64,000 nucleotides of DNA from Streptomyces dengpaensis (GTDB taxonomy: Bacteria; Actinomycetota; Actinomycetes; Streptomycetales; Streptomycetaceae): assembly GCF_002946835.1 (NCBI RefSeq), contig NZ_CP026652.1, positions 1,550,001-1,614,000 on the forward strand. The letters are read 5' to 3'. The translations under genes were made by a program, and so were the position numbers. Position 1 is the stretch's first letter; each line of letters opens with the position of its first letter. Shown here one piece after another: positions 43,795-52,220 of this stretch. A model generated the notes under the pieces. It ran no database searches and had not been told where the DNA came from. It saw nothing but the letters and a program-made list of their open reading frames with translations.

Positions 43795-44700
43795 ATGAGC
43801 CGGGACACCCGCGAATGGGCGTGGAAGTGCAGCACCAGCCGCGGAAACGCGCGCCTGGTCCTGCTGTCGATCGCCGACCGGATCCCCGACGAACAGTGCG
43901 TCGCCTGGGCGTCCCTCACCTCACTGATGAAGCGCACGAACGCCAGCCGCAACGCCGTACGCGGCGCCATCACGGCACTGGCCGAGGCCGGCGAGCTGGA
44001 GGTGCTCGACGACCTCGACGGGCCGCAGCACAGCACTGTCTACCGGCTGCCGCGCGCCGCTGCGTGGCTGGCCAAGGTCGCGGCGGCCCGGAAAGTCGAC
44101 CCCGAGGCGTATGTCGACCCCCCGGCCGAGTCCGATCCGGTGCCCGCACTGGACATCGAGCGGCTGCGCAAGCACGGCATCTGGCCCAAGACCGGGTCGG
44201 AATCCGACCCCCGCCGTGAGGACCTGACCGGGTCCAAATCTGCACCCCCTCGTCAGAACCTGACCCCTCCCCGGGTCAAAATCCGACCCCCCTCCGGGTC
44301 TGAACCTGACCCCCAGAACCGTAGTGAACCGAAGGTGAACCGTAGGTACAGCAGCAGTAGTGCTGCCGACCTCACCTCCGCCGCAGACTGGCAGGTCGAC
44401 GACGCGAGCCTGTTCTGGGCCCAGCAGCAGGGGCACCTCGCCCGCCTCGGCGAGCACGGCCTCCAGGCCGCCGACGCAAAGTGGCGCCACCACCGCGGCA
44501 CCTGGAGCCCTCGCCCCACCGCCACCTGGGCTGCCGACTGGCGGGCCTGGATCGCCCGCGAGCACAGCCCCACACCCCAGCGCCCGCATCTTTACGCCCT
44601 GCCCGGCGGCACCCCCGCGCCGCAGACCGGCATGACCCGCGCTGATGCGCACATGGCCGCCCTGCTCGCCGCCGTCGACGAACCGACTGGAACGGAGTAA
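43795..44700 (+). CDS. HTH (replication-initiator-like) protein
   Basis: This 301-aa protein starts with a winged-helix domain (REWAWKCSTSRGNARLVLLS, WASLTSLMKRTNASRNAVRG) of the helix_turn_helix_36 type seen in plasmid and ICE genes. The middle (residues about 130-185) is low-complexity and encoded by a repeated GGGTC/GACCC array. The C-terminal part (LFWAQQQGHLARLGEHGLQA) resembles replication-protein ends. It may bind its own internal repeats. ATG 43795 is preferred over the unlikely upstream frame. Confidence 0.65.
   Translation: MSRDTREWAWKCSTSRGNARLVLLSIADRIPDEQCVAWASLTSLMKRTNASRNAVRGAITALAEAGELEVLDDLDGPQHSTVYRLPRAAAWLAKVAAARKVDPEAYVDPPAESDPVPALDIERLRKHGIWPKTGSESDPRREDLTGSKSAPPRQNLTPPRVKIRPPSGSEPDPQNRSEPKVNRRYSSSSAADLTSAADWQVDDASLFWAQQQGHLARLGEHGLQAADAKWRHHRGTWSPRPTATWAADWRAWIAREHSPTPQRPHLYALPGGTPAPQTGMTRADAHMAALLAAVDEPTGTE
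44191..44314. repeat. Iteron-like array within the HTH gene
   Basis: Five units of the form GGGTC, about 7 bases, GACCC (centres near 44200, 44238, 44258, 44281, 44304) repeat at roughly 20-37 bp steps. Each is a short inverted repeat; the third lacks the left half. They could be binding sites for the encoded protein. Confidence 0.6.
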
Positions 44701-44705
44701 CGACC

Positions 44706-45395
44706 TTGGACCGCCGCGAAGTTGCTGCCGTGCTCACCTACGTCGGGCGCCTGGACCCGCGCACCATCCGCACCGACACGGGCGAGGCCCGCGACCAGCT
44801 CGCCATGTGGCACGAGCTGCTCGGCGACGTCCCGATGGCCACCGGGCAGGGCTGGGACGTCCGCGAGATCGTCCGCAAGCGCATCGTGAGTTCGCCGTAC
44901 CCGATCCTGCCGGCCGACGTGGCCCGCGAATGGCAGGCGCACCGCCGCGACCGTCTGGCCCGGCACACCGACCCGACACCCATGGCCGACCCGGACAATC
45001 CGGAAGCCTGGAGGGCCGAGCTCCTGGCCGCGCGAGACGCCGTGGCTGCCGGAGTGGCCGCCCCTTCGGCACACCGCGGGATCACCGCAGGGCGACACCG
45101 GCCGGGCCTCAAGGACCAGCTGGCCGCCGTCGGCTCCTACATCCCGCCCGCCGCACGCGCCGAGCTAGCCCCCTACCGCCCGGCCCGCGCCGCCCGCGAA
45201 GCCGCCATCGGCGCCGGAGGCCCCGACGTCCTCGGCGTGCCGTGCGACTGGTGTCACGCCGCCGAGGGGGAGCCCTGCCGCCGCCGGCGCATCACCCTCG
45301 ACGGCTCCGCCCGGGGCAACGCACCGCGTGTCACTGCCCACCCCGGTCGCATCGACCGCGCCCTGGCGGCGCAGGCCAAGGCTCCTGCCGCCTGA
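44706..45395 (+). CDS. Mobile-element zinc-finger protein
   Basis: The 229-aa protein has a helical N-terminal domain (VAAVLTYVGRLDPRTIRTDT, WHELLGDVPMATG) and a C-terminal zinc motif (VPCDWCHAAEGEPCRRR). The motif resembles the small zf domain seen in Streptomyces plasmid and phage proteins. It begins with TTG 5 bp after the HTH gene stop. Its role is unknown; the context suggests plasmid maintenance or transfer. Confidence 0.65.
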   Translation: MDRREVAAVLTYVGRLDPRTIRTDTGEARDQLAMWHELLGDVPMATGQGWDVREIVRKRIVSSPYPILPADVAREWQAHRRDRLARHTDPTPMADPDNPEAWRAELLAARDAVAAGVAAPSAHRGITAGRHRPGLKDQLAAVGSYIPPAARAELAPYRPARAAREAAIGAGGPDVLGVPCDWCHAAEGEPCRRRRITLDGSARGNAPRVTAHPGRIDRALAAQAKAPAA

Positions 45396-45541
45396 CCGCA
45401 ACCCGCTTCTCCACAGAAACGTTCCGCCTTGCGTACGGCCCGCCGCCGTACCCCGAGCCCGCCTCGCAGCGCCCCGCCGCACCCCAGCCAGCACCGGTGC
45501 CGAGCGACCCGCGCCGACCGAGGCGACTTCCGGAGACTGCC

Positions 45542-46168
45542 TTGCGCCACATCACCACCAACGACACCCCGACCTCGACCATCCGGGGCATCGCCGACCA
45601 CAGCTGGCAGGCCCGCGGCCTGTGCCACAACATGCTGGCCAAGGACATCGACGAGCTGTTCTTCCACGCAGCCCGCGACCGCGCGGCCATCGACGAGGCC
45701 AAGTCGATCTGCGGCCGGTGCCCGGTGAAGAAGGCGTGCTTCAACTACGCCCTCGACAACGAGATCCGCCAGGGCATGTGGGGCGGGCTCACCGAGGACG
45801 AGCGCCGCCCCTGGCACGCCCGGGTCAACAAGCGTCTGGACTACAGCCGGGTGAAGGCGGCCTTCGAGGGGCGCGACGTCCACCTCAGCGACGCCGAGCG
45901 CGAGGCCGTCACCCGCCACGCCTACGTACGCGGCTGGAGCCCCGAGCGCCTCGCGTACATGCTGCGCCTCGACCTCGACTGGGCGCGCGACCTGATGCGC
46001 AACGCCGCCCACGCCGTCGCCGACCGCGACCGCTACTGGGACCAGCTCGACGAGACCGAGCCGGCCGACGACGAGACCGCCGAGGACGAGGACGTCGCCT
46101 CGCCAGTGCAGGTGCCCCGCCAGGTGCAGACCCACTCCCTGATCGCCGCCCTCCGAAAGGCCGCATGA
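45542..46168 (+). CDS. WhiB-family iron-sulfur regulator
   Basis: The 208-aa protein carries the four WhiB cysteines (GLCHNML, then ICGRCPVKKAC) and the GMWGGLTEDER turn after them, residues about 25-85. WhiB proteins bind a 4Fe-4S cluster and act with sigma factors. A C-terminal extension (GRDVHLSDAEREAVTRHAYV and a helical region) doubles the usual length and looks HTH-like. TTG 45542 has GGAGA five bases upstream. Its position in a mobilisation operon suggests control of transfer genes. Confidence 0.85.
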   Translation: MRHITTNDTPTSTIRGIADHSWQARGLCHNMLAKDIDELFFHAARDRAAIDEAKSICGRCPVKKACFNYALDNEIRQGMWGGLTEDERRPWHARVNKRLDYSRVKAAFEGRDVHLSDAEREAVTRHAYVRGWSPERLAYMLRLDLDWARDLMRNAAHAVADRDRYWDQLDETEPADDETAEDEDVASPVQVPRQVQTHSLIAALRKAA

Positions 46169-47934
46169 CTCACCCCATCGCCATGTCTCTCCCCTTCGGC
46201 ATCGAACTCGGCTACGTGGTCGGAGCCATCGGGGTGCTCGCCCTGGTACTGGCCGGATGGTCGATCCGGCGCAACCGGACCCGGGCAGGCGCCTCGCGCG
46301 CCGGCACCCTCACGGTCTGGGTCGCGGCCCTCGCCGCGCTCGGCTGTACGGCGTATAGCGCCGAGACGAGCTGGTTCTTCGCCGCGGACTACCTCGGCAT
46401 GACCAGCACGGTACAACGGGCCGCCTTCTTCTCCATCGCCGAGGTGGCGCTGTTCGCGAACGCCCTGCTGGCCCGCCAGAGCCTGCGTATCGAGGGCACG
46501 CCCGGCGTGTCCGGCACCCTCGTCTGGGTGCTGACCGGGGTGCAGATCATCCCGGCGTACGCCGAATCCGGGCCGGTGGGCGGCACCGTGCGAGCCATCG
46601 TCGGCCCGGTCATGGCGGCCCTGCTCTGGCACCGTGCCATGGGCATCGAACTGCGGATGCACAAGCCGGACGCCACTTCTCAGGGGCTGCTGGCCACGCT
46701 CGGACGCGAAGCGCGGGAACGCCTTCTCTCGCGCCTGGGTGTCGCTACGCGGAACCGCGATGCTGCCCAGATCACCAAGGACCGCGCCACGGAACGGGCA
46801 GGGGACCTCGCCTCCCGACTGGCCAGGATGTCCGAGGAGGCGCGCACCGGTCTCCGTGGGCGCAGGATCACCCGTCGGCTCGAGAAGGCTCTTACGCGCT
46901 CCGGGGTCGGCACCGACCCGGACCAGCGCCGTGCCCTGCTGGAGCAGCTGGCCGCCCGTCGGAACGCCGCCGCCCTCGCCACCATGGTCCTGCCGTCCCC
47001 TTGGACTCAGTCCGCGTCGGAGTACGACGAGCACCGTGGGGACCGGTCCCCTCTCGCTCTGTCCCCGGCAACTTGGCCGGCGAGCGCGCCGCCCCCGTCC
47101 CCAAGCACGGTCCCCAAAGTCGGTCCCCGAACCACCGCGCTGATCGGGGACCGCGCTGTCGGGGACGCAGCAGCACGGGGGATGGGGACCGAGCCCGACG
47201 GGGACCGTCCCCACACCGTCCCCAACGGAGATGGGGACCACGTCGAGGACGACGACTCGCGCCCGTCTGGCCAAGGCGAAGAGGCGGCTGCCGAGGACAA
47301 CGTCACCGTCCCCGGGGCCAACGAAAGCGCCGACGGTACCAGCGGCAGCGTCCACGACGCCACTGTTCAGCGGGGCACCGGCCCGTCCCCGGCAGCCGTC
47401 CCGGTCAGCGACGAAGTCGAGAAGCACTCGGACACCGAATCGGGGACGGAGGCCGTTGTGGACCGTCCCCGCACCGTCGCCGACGACAACGGGGACGGCG
47501 AGAGCCCCGACTCCGAAACGGGGACCGAGCCCAATGGGGACCGTCCCCACACCGTCCCCAACGGCAATGGGGACGGCGAACACCCCGACACCGAAACGGG
47601 GACCGAGCCCAACGGGACCCCTCCCCACACCGTCCCCGTACGCCGGAAGACGAAGGCCAAGACGAAGACGCAGCGGAGCCGGCCGAGTGCCGGGAAGCCC
47701 AAGCGTCCTCGGCGGCAGCCGCCGCTGAGCATCGAGGAAACGGCCGAGCTGGTCCGTCCCCACATACCCGCGCTGCTGGAACGCGACGGAAACGCGGTCA
47801 TCACCCGTCCCCAGCTGCGGGAGATCCTTCGCGCCCTGAACCTCCCGGGCGGCCGGAACGAGAACCTGACACGGCTCCTGCAACTGCTGCGGGCCGAGGC
47901 GGGCACCACCACGACAAGGAGTACGACCCGATGA
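46165..47934 (+). CDS. DUF2637-like (Spd-type) membrane protein with repeat-rich tail
   Basis: The N-terminal 130 residues hold about four membrane helices (LGYVVGAIGVLALVLAGWSI, TVWVAALAALGCTAYSAETS, FFSIAEVALFANALLA, VSGTLVWVLTGVQIIPAYA). This is the layout of DUF2637/spread-type proteins in Streptomyces plasmids and ICEs. A charged helical region (residues 165-265) follows, then a low-complexity acidic stretch with tandem TEPNGDRPHTVPNGNGDG-type repeats, and a basic HTH-like end (IEETAELVRPHIPALLERDG). It overlaps WhiB by ATGA. The total of 589 aa is long for the family. Confidence 0.75.
   Translation: MTHPIAMSLPFGIELGYVVGAIGVLALVLAGWSIRRNRTRAGASRAGTLTVWVAALAALGCTAYSAETSWFFAADYLGMTSTVQRAAFFSIAEVALFANALLARQSLRIEGTPGVSGTLVWVLTGVQIIPAYAESGPVGGTVRAIVGPVMAALLWHRAMGIELRMHKPDATSQGLLATLGREARERLLSRLGVATRNRDAAQITKDRATERAGDLASRLARMSEEARTGLRGRRITRRLEKALTRSGVGTDPDQRRALLEQLAARRNAAALATMVLPSPWTQSASEYDEHRGDRSPLALSPATWPASAPPPSPSTVPKVGPRTTALIGDRAVGDAAARGMGTEPDGDRPHTVPNGDGDHVEDDDSRPSGQGEEAAAEDNVTVPGANESADGTSGSVHDATVQRGTGPSPAAVPVSDEVEKHSDTESGTEAVVDRPRTVADDNGDGESPDSETGTEPNGDRPHTVPNGNGDGEHPDTETGTEPNGTPPHTVPVRRKTKAKTKTQRSRPSAGKPKRPRRQPPLSIEETAELVRPHIPALLERDGNAVITRPQLREILRALNLPGGRNENLTRLLQLLRAEAGTTTTRSTTR
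47030..47825. repeat. Cluster of GGGGAC/GTCCCC hexamers
   Basis: I count about 27 copies of GGGGAC in the two orientations within 0.8 kb of the DUF2637-like gene, where about one or two would be expected at this base composition. They encode the Asp/Pro/Val-rich repeats, but the density in both orientations suggests a DNA-level role as well. Confidence 0.6.
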
Positions 47935-48122
47935 AGACCTGCCACAGGTTCACCACCATCAAGGCCGACTTCGAGCGGGACGTCCGCTTCCTGCGCGGCC
48001 ACGCCGAGCGCCACCAGGGCTCCGCGCCGGCGAAGACCAGCGCGAAGAACGCCGTCTCGGTGAAGCGGAACATGGCGCGGGCCCTGAACACGCACCTCGA
48101 CCGCTGCCCCGAGTGCGGCTGA
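47931..48122 (+). CDS. Small protein of the mobilisation operon
   Basis: The 63-aa product is basic, with a helix (FERDVRFLRGHAERHQG) and a CPEC-type end. It overlaps the upstream membrane gene by ATGA. No family is recognised; operon position and coupling support it as real. Confidence 0.55.
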   Translation: MKTCHRFTTIKADFERDVRFLRGHAERHQGSAPAKTSAKNAVSVKRNMARALNTHLDRCPECG

Positions 48123-48165
48123 CACCTGCAAAGAGGCAGGTCACGCGCCTGACTGTGCATTCCGC

Positions 48166-48453
48166 ATGGTGGCCCGGCCTCGGTCGGGCCACCGCTCCTG
48201 CCACGAAGGGATCGCCATTCCTGCCCGCCACCCGCGTACGCACGCCCCGTCGACCGCCGAGGCCGGCGCCTGGGCGGACGTGCTCGTGCGCCACCAGTTG
48301 CTGCACGCAGCCGTACTGGCCCCCAACGGCCAGTGGCTCGTCCAGCACCGCCCCGAATCGCCCGTCCGCATCCTCGACGGCGCGACCGCCATGGTCGAAC
48401 TCGCCGCCGAGATCCAGCACCGCATCCGCACCACGAGGAACCACACCCGATGA
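48166..48453 (+). CDS. Small protein upstream of mobC
   Basis: The 95-aa frame ends with a protein-like stretch (WADVLVRHQLLHAAVLAPNG, then ILDGATAMVELAAEIQHRIR). Its stop overlaps the mobC start (ATGA). The first 25 residues look less coding, so the true start may be later. Function unknown. Confidence 0.45.
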   Translation: MVARPRSGHRSCHEGIAIPARHPRTHAPSTAEAGAWADVLVRHQLLHAAVLAPNGQWLVQHRPESPVRILDGATAMVELAAEIQHRIRTTRNHTR

Positions 48454-49112
48454 CGAACCCGACGACAAACCCCCCTCCCGCGCACGGTGAGCCGGAACCC
48501 AACTCGACCTCGACGGGAGCAAGTTGGTGCAAGAGCATTGCTCCCGGTGGGAGCAATGCTCTTGCGTCTCCCGCCCCGGGGGTGGCGGGAGCGGATCGGC
48601 ACCAGGGGGCGCCGATCCGTCAGGATGCGACCGAGGGCGGCTCGCATCCTGAAGAAGGGGAGAACCACTCCTGCCACATCACCGACTGCGCCCACACCAT
48701 GCCGCCGAAACCCCACGTTCAGCAGCGTGCGCGCCTGCGCGACGAAAAGAAGCGCATGCACCAGCCGAGCTGCCGCATGAACGACGACGAGTACCAGCTC
48801 CTCGTCCGTGCTGCTGCCGCCTGCAATATGAGCATCGCCAGCTACCTTGCCCGCGCCGCGCTCAAAGCCGCCCGCAACCTCGACCGCACCGCCGCGGAAA
48901 TCGCCGGCGAACGCGAGATGCTGAAGGAGCTGTTCGACCTGCGAACCGCACTGAACCGGATCGGCAACAACCTCAACCAGGTTGCGGCAGCCCTGAATTC
49001 GGACGAGCCCGCGCCGCAGGCCACGGCGGTCCTCTCTGCCGTCGACCGGATCTCCCTGCGTGTGGACGCCTTCCTCCGGCGCTACCTGGACGGCGAGCGT
49101 CCGGCTGCATGA
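48450..49112 (+). CDS. mobC: MobC-family relaxosome protein
   Basis: This 220-aa protein ends in a MobC domain (DDEYQLLVRAAAACNMSIAS, LARAALKAARNL, RIGNNLNQVAAALN), including a ribbon-helix-helix-like start. MobC proteins open the DNA at oriT for the relaxase. The first 85 residues are low-complexity because their DNA carries stacked inverted repeats (48529-48651). The stop overlaps the relaxase start. Confidence 0.8.
   Translation: MTNPTTNPPPAHGEPEPNSTSTGASWCKSIAPGGSNALASPAPGVAGADRHQGAPIRQDATEGGSHPEEGENHSCHITDCAHTMPPKPHVQQRARLRDEKKRMHQPSCRMNDDEYQLLVRAAAACNMSIASYLARAALKAARNLDRTAAEIAGEREMLKELFDLRTALNRIGNNLNQVAAALNSDEPAPQATAVLSAVDRISLRVDAFLRRYLDGERPAA
48529..48651. other. Candidate oriT: four consecutive hairpins
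   Basis: Perfect inverted repeats follow each other. They are a 17-bp stem with 3-nt loop (48529-48565), an 8-bp stem (48568-48591), a 9-bp stem (48592-48619) and a 10-bp stem (48621-48651). They lie in the 5' part of mobC, just ahead of the relaxase gene, where oriT regions are often found. No nic site could be assigned. Confidence 0.6.
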
Positions 49113-50833
49113 TCCCCAAAGTCCACGACATGGGCACGGACACCCGCGGCCTGGTGGCCTACCTGTACGGCCCCGGCAAGGCCGAGGAGCACATCGACCC
49201 CCACCTCGTCGCGGCGTGGGATCGCCTGACCCCCGACCCCGGCCGCGACCCCGAGGCGACGTACGGCGACCTGCAGCGTCTGCTCGACCAGCCCGTCATA
49301 GCACTGCCCGAAAGCGCCAGGCCCGCCGAGCATGTGTGGCACCTGTCCGTACGCGCCGCCCCCGAAGACCCGATCCTCACGGACGAGCAGTGGGCGGACA
49401 TCGCCCGCCGCATGGTCGCCGCCACCGGCATCGCCCCTGAAGGCGACGATGCCGCCTGCCGCTGGGCGGCTGTCCGCCACGCTGACGACCACATCCACAT
49501 CATCGCCACCGTCGTCCGCCATGACGGCCGCCAAGCCCGCATCCGCCAGGATGGCGCCCGCTCCCAGGCGGAAGCCCGGAAGATCGAAGTGGACTACGGG
49601 CTACGCCGATTGAACGCCGGCGACGGAACCGCCGCCAAGCGCCCCACCAGCGCCGAACGCCACAAGGCGAACCGCCAGGGCAAGGAACGAACGCCACGCG
49701 AGGAACTGCGAGAGACGGTGCGCCGCGCCGCCGCCGGCGTCGCCAGCGAGCAGGAGTTCTTCGACCGCCTGGCCGCCGCCGGCCTCCTGGTCAGCCAGCG
49801 CGTCGCACCCTCCGGCGATCTGCTCGGCTACAAGGTCGCGCTGCCCGACGACCGCAACGAGGACCAGGAGCCGATCTACTATTCGGGCTCCACCCTCGCA
49901 CCCGACCTCTCCCTACCGCGCATCCGCGAGCGGTGGGCCGGCAACGGCTCCGGACCCGGCCCCGAAGCCGCCGCGGACCGCTCCCCCGGCTCGGCGCGTG
50001 TCAACCCGTCGACCGCGCGGCGCCAGGCGACGACGGCGGTCTGGCAGGCCGTACTCGTCGTCGACCAGAGCGACGACGGGCAGATCGCCGCGCAGCTCGC
50101 CGCGGCCGGCGAGGTCCTCGACGCGCTCGCCAAGACCTCGGCCGCGCACACCCGGCGCGAACTGCGAGATGCCGCCTGGGCGTTCGAGCGGGCCTCCCGC
50201 TCCCACATCCGGGCCGAACGGGGCCACGACCGTGGTCTGCGGCAGGCTGCCCGTGACCTCGTCTACGGCGGGCCGGCGCTCGGTCGTGGGGAGGACGGCG
50301 CCACCACCGCCATGTTGATCGACATGGTGTTCTTCCTGGTCACCGCGGCCGCCCACTGGCACGGGAAGAAGGAGCACGCCCAGCAGGCCGCTGCTGCCCG
50401 CCAGGCCGCCGAGCACCTACGCGCCGCTTACCAAGCCGCCGCGCCGATGTACCTGTCCGTCATGCACCAGCGCGGTCGGCGTCTGTCCCAGCCCCTGCAG
50501 CGCAAGCAGGCCGCCTACCTGCGCCAGGCCGTCCCGGAGCTGGCCGAGCAGGTCCTCACCGAGCAGGGCTGGTACGCCCTTGCCGCCACGCTCGCCGATG
50601 TCGAGCACGCTGGGCACGACCCGGCCGCGCTCCTGGCCGAGGCCGCCGAGCGACGGGAGTTGGACACCGCAGACTCGATCAGCGACGTGCTCGTGTGGCG
50701 GCTGCGGCGCATGGCCGATCTGCCCGCCGACCCTTCCGCCATGCCCGAGCACACGGCCACCGCGCCCGCCGCCGCCCGCGGTGCTGCGCAGCGTCCGGCG
50801 CACCGCACCGACCGTCCCGCCAAGTCCCGCTGA
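49109..50833 (+). CDS. Relaxase/mobilisation nuclease
   Basis: The 574-aa protein has the relaxase pattern in its first 170 residues: a candidate tyrosine in TRGLVAYLYGPG, the helix HVWHLSVRAAPED and the metal motif HADDHIHIIATVVRHDG (HxxxHxH). It nicks plasmid DNA at oriT and pilots it during conjugation. The rest is helical (ARRQATTAVWQAVLVVDQSD) and ends in a Pro/Ala tail. It is coupled to mobC. No TraB-type or type IV coupling ATPase is seen in the window, so transfer would need a helper. Confidence 0.9.
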   Translation: MIPKVHDMGTDTRGLVAYLYGPGKAEEHIDPHLVAAWDRLTPDPGRDPEATYGDLQRLLDQPVIALPESARPAEHVWHLSVRAAPEDPILTDEQWADIARRMVAATGIAPEGDDAACRWAAVRHADDHIHIIATVVRHDGRQARIRQDGARSQAEARKIEVDYGLRRLNAGDGTAAKRPTSAERHKANRQGKERTPREELRETVRRAAAGVASEQEFFDRLAAAGLLVSQRVAPSGDLLGYKVALPDDRNEDQEPIYYSGSTLAPDLSLPRIRERWAGNGSGPGPEAAADRSPGSARVNPSTARRQATTAVWQAVLVVDQSDDGQIAAQLAAAGEVLDALAKTSAAHTRRELRDAAWAFERASRSHIRAERGHDRGLRQAARDLVYGGPALGRGEDGATTAMLIDMVFFLVTAAAHWHGKKEHAQQAAAARQAAEHLRAAYQAAAPMYLSVMHQRGRRLSQPLQRKQAAYLRQAVPELAEQVLTEQGWYALAATLADVEHAGHDPAALLAEAAERRELDTADSISDVLVWRLRRMADLPADPSAMPEHTATAPAAARGAAQRPAHRTDRPAKSR

Positions 50834-50915
50834 ATTCAACATTCTTAGAGTTGCAGCAGGTCAGGGACTTGCGGCACTCTCCTCGTGCAGGCGAGACGAC
50901 AGAGATGGAGACGGC

Positions 50916-51353
50916 ATGTTCCGACGCAATCGTGCGGACCGAGAGTTCCGTGAAGCCCAGCGTGCCGGCCAGGCGGTGCTGGCGATGCACACCGAGCTGC
51001 CGCTGCCGGACGCACCCGGCCCTGTCGCTGCCTCGGCTGCGCCGGCGGCCACTGTGGTGCCCGACTTCCTGCCGCCGGACTTCCGGGCGCCGTCCCGCCA
51101 GGACGTCTCGGGGTTCATGATGCGCTGGGACCTGCCGCTCGTCATCGACGGCGAGGTCCACGCGTGCCACTGCGATGCGTACCGAAACTGGATCGTCTTC
51201 AACATGCGCGACGACTCGGTGTGGCTGCGCTGCCCGGCTGGCCACGAGACGGAGGAGACCCGACTGGACACCGCCTGGTACAACCGCAACTCCGGTCCGG
51301 TCGACCACTTCCACCCCACCCTCGAAGACGGACTGCACCACCTCGGCCACTGA
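50916..51353 (+). CDS. Protein of unknown function downstream of the relaxase
   Basis: This 145-aa protein has a charged start (FRRNRADREFREAQRAGQAV), a Pro/Ala linker and a C-terminal region with Cys/His residues (HACHCDAYRNW, LRCPAGHETEETRLD) that could bind a metal. ATG 50916 follows TGGAGA. It lies on the same strand as the mobilisation genes. Confidence 0.55.
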   Translation: MFRRNRADREFREAQRAGQAVLAMHTELPLPDAPGPVAASAAPAATVVPDFLPPDFRAPSRQDVSGFMMRWDLPLVIDGEVHACHCDAYRNWIVFNMRDDSVWLRCPAGHETEETRLDTAWYNRNSGPVDHFHPTLEDGLHHLGH

Positions 51354-51448
51354 AGCCCCGAAACCCCTTCCCTCACCCCTGCGTTCGTCGGCGCCCGGAG
51401 GGCCGACCCGGTCAGACCATCCGTCCCGCATCACCAAGGGGTTTCCGC

Positions 51449-52141
51449 ATGCGCCGTTCCACCACGACCGCCCTCGGCCTCGGCACCGTCTTCGCCGTCC
51501 TCGCCCTGACCGGCTGCTCCAGCCGCACCGAGCCCGCCGACGCCTCGGCCGCATCCTCCGCACCCGCGCACCGGGGCGGCAGCTCGGCATCCGCGCCGCT
51601 GTCCTCGACGCAGCTGAACCAGCGGCTGCTGAACGAGAGCGACCTGGGCGAGGGCTACACCCGCAAGCCCGAGCCCGCTCGCAGCAACGACGACGTCACC
51701 GTCATCGGCTGCCCGGCGCTGGAGAAGCTCGGCAGCGACGCGGCCACCGGCTCCGGCCTCGACTTCAGCCGCAATGCGAAGGCGTCCTTCACCTACTCCG
51801 GCAGCAGCAGCTCCGAGGTCAGCGAGGAGCTGTACAGCGACAGCGCCGCGAAGCTGTCCAAGGGCATCGGGAAGATCTTCGACGCGATGCTCTCCTGCCC
51901 CTCCTACCAGGTGACGTCGGGCAGCACCGTCGTCGACATGGGCACCGAGAAGACGTCCGCGCCAGACCTCGGCGACGAGCAGTGGAGCCAGCTGCTCACC
52001 TACTCCGCCAGCGGGCAGAGCAGCGTCGTCAAGCAGACGGCGATCCGCACCGGCAACATCCTGGTCATCGTCTCCGGCTCACCGGGCCTCGTGGACGCCC
52101 ACCTGGACAAGGCGCTCGCCAAGGCGCGCACCGCACACTGA
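51449..52141 (+). CDS. Secreted lipoprotein
   Basis: The N-terminus is a lipoprotein signal (RRSTTTALGLGTVFAVLALT, lipobox LTGC at residues 19-22), followed by a Ser/Ala-rich linker and a domain of about 170 residues (LSSTQLNQRLLNESDLGEGY, GCPALEKLGSD). It would be anchored to the outer face of the membrane. This sequence type is common in Streptomyces, with unknown role. It is followed by a terminator. Confidence 0.8.
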   Translation: MRRSTTTALGLGTVFAVLALTGCSSRTEPADASAASSAPAHRGGSSASAPLSSTQLNQRLLNESDLGEGYTRKPEPARSNDDVTVIGCPALEKLGSDAATGSGLDFSRNAKASFTYSGSSSSEVSEELYSDSAAKLSKGIGKIFDAMLSCPSYQVTSGSTVVDMGTEKTSAPDLGDEQWSQLLTYSASGQSSVVKQTAIRTGNILVIVSGSPGLVDAHLDKALAKARTAH

Positions 52142-52157
52142 CCCGCTCCTCCACCTG

Positions 52158-52202
52158 CCCCGGTGTCCGGGCCTGTCCTCCCGACAGCCCCGGACACCGG
52201 GG
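52158..52202. terminator. Bidirectional terminator hairpin
   Basis: A perfect 14-bp stem (52158-52171 with 52189-52202) and 17-nt loop lie between convergent genes ending at 52141 and 52221. Confidence 0.8.
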
Positions 52203-52220
52203 TGTCGTCGTATCGGGCGA

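Noticed and set aside
47170..47640. CRISPR-like array in the DUF2637-like gene
   Set aside because: The repeats are coding, of variable length and without spacer structure.
45328..47934. An 868-codon plus-strand frame
   Set aside because: Its first 279 codons overlap the WhiB gene in another frame and look like low-complexity shadow sequence. The membrane protein starts at 46165.
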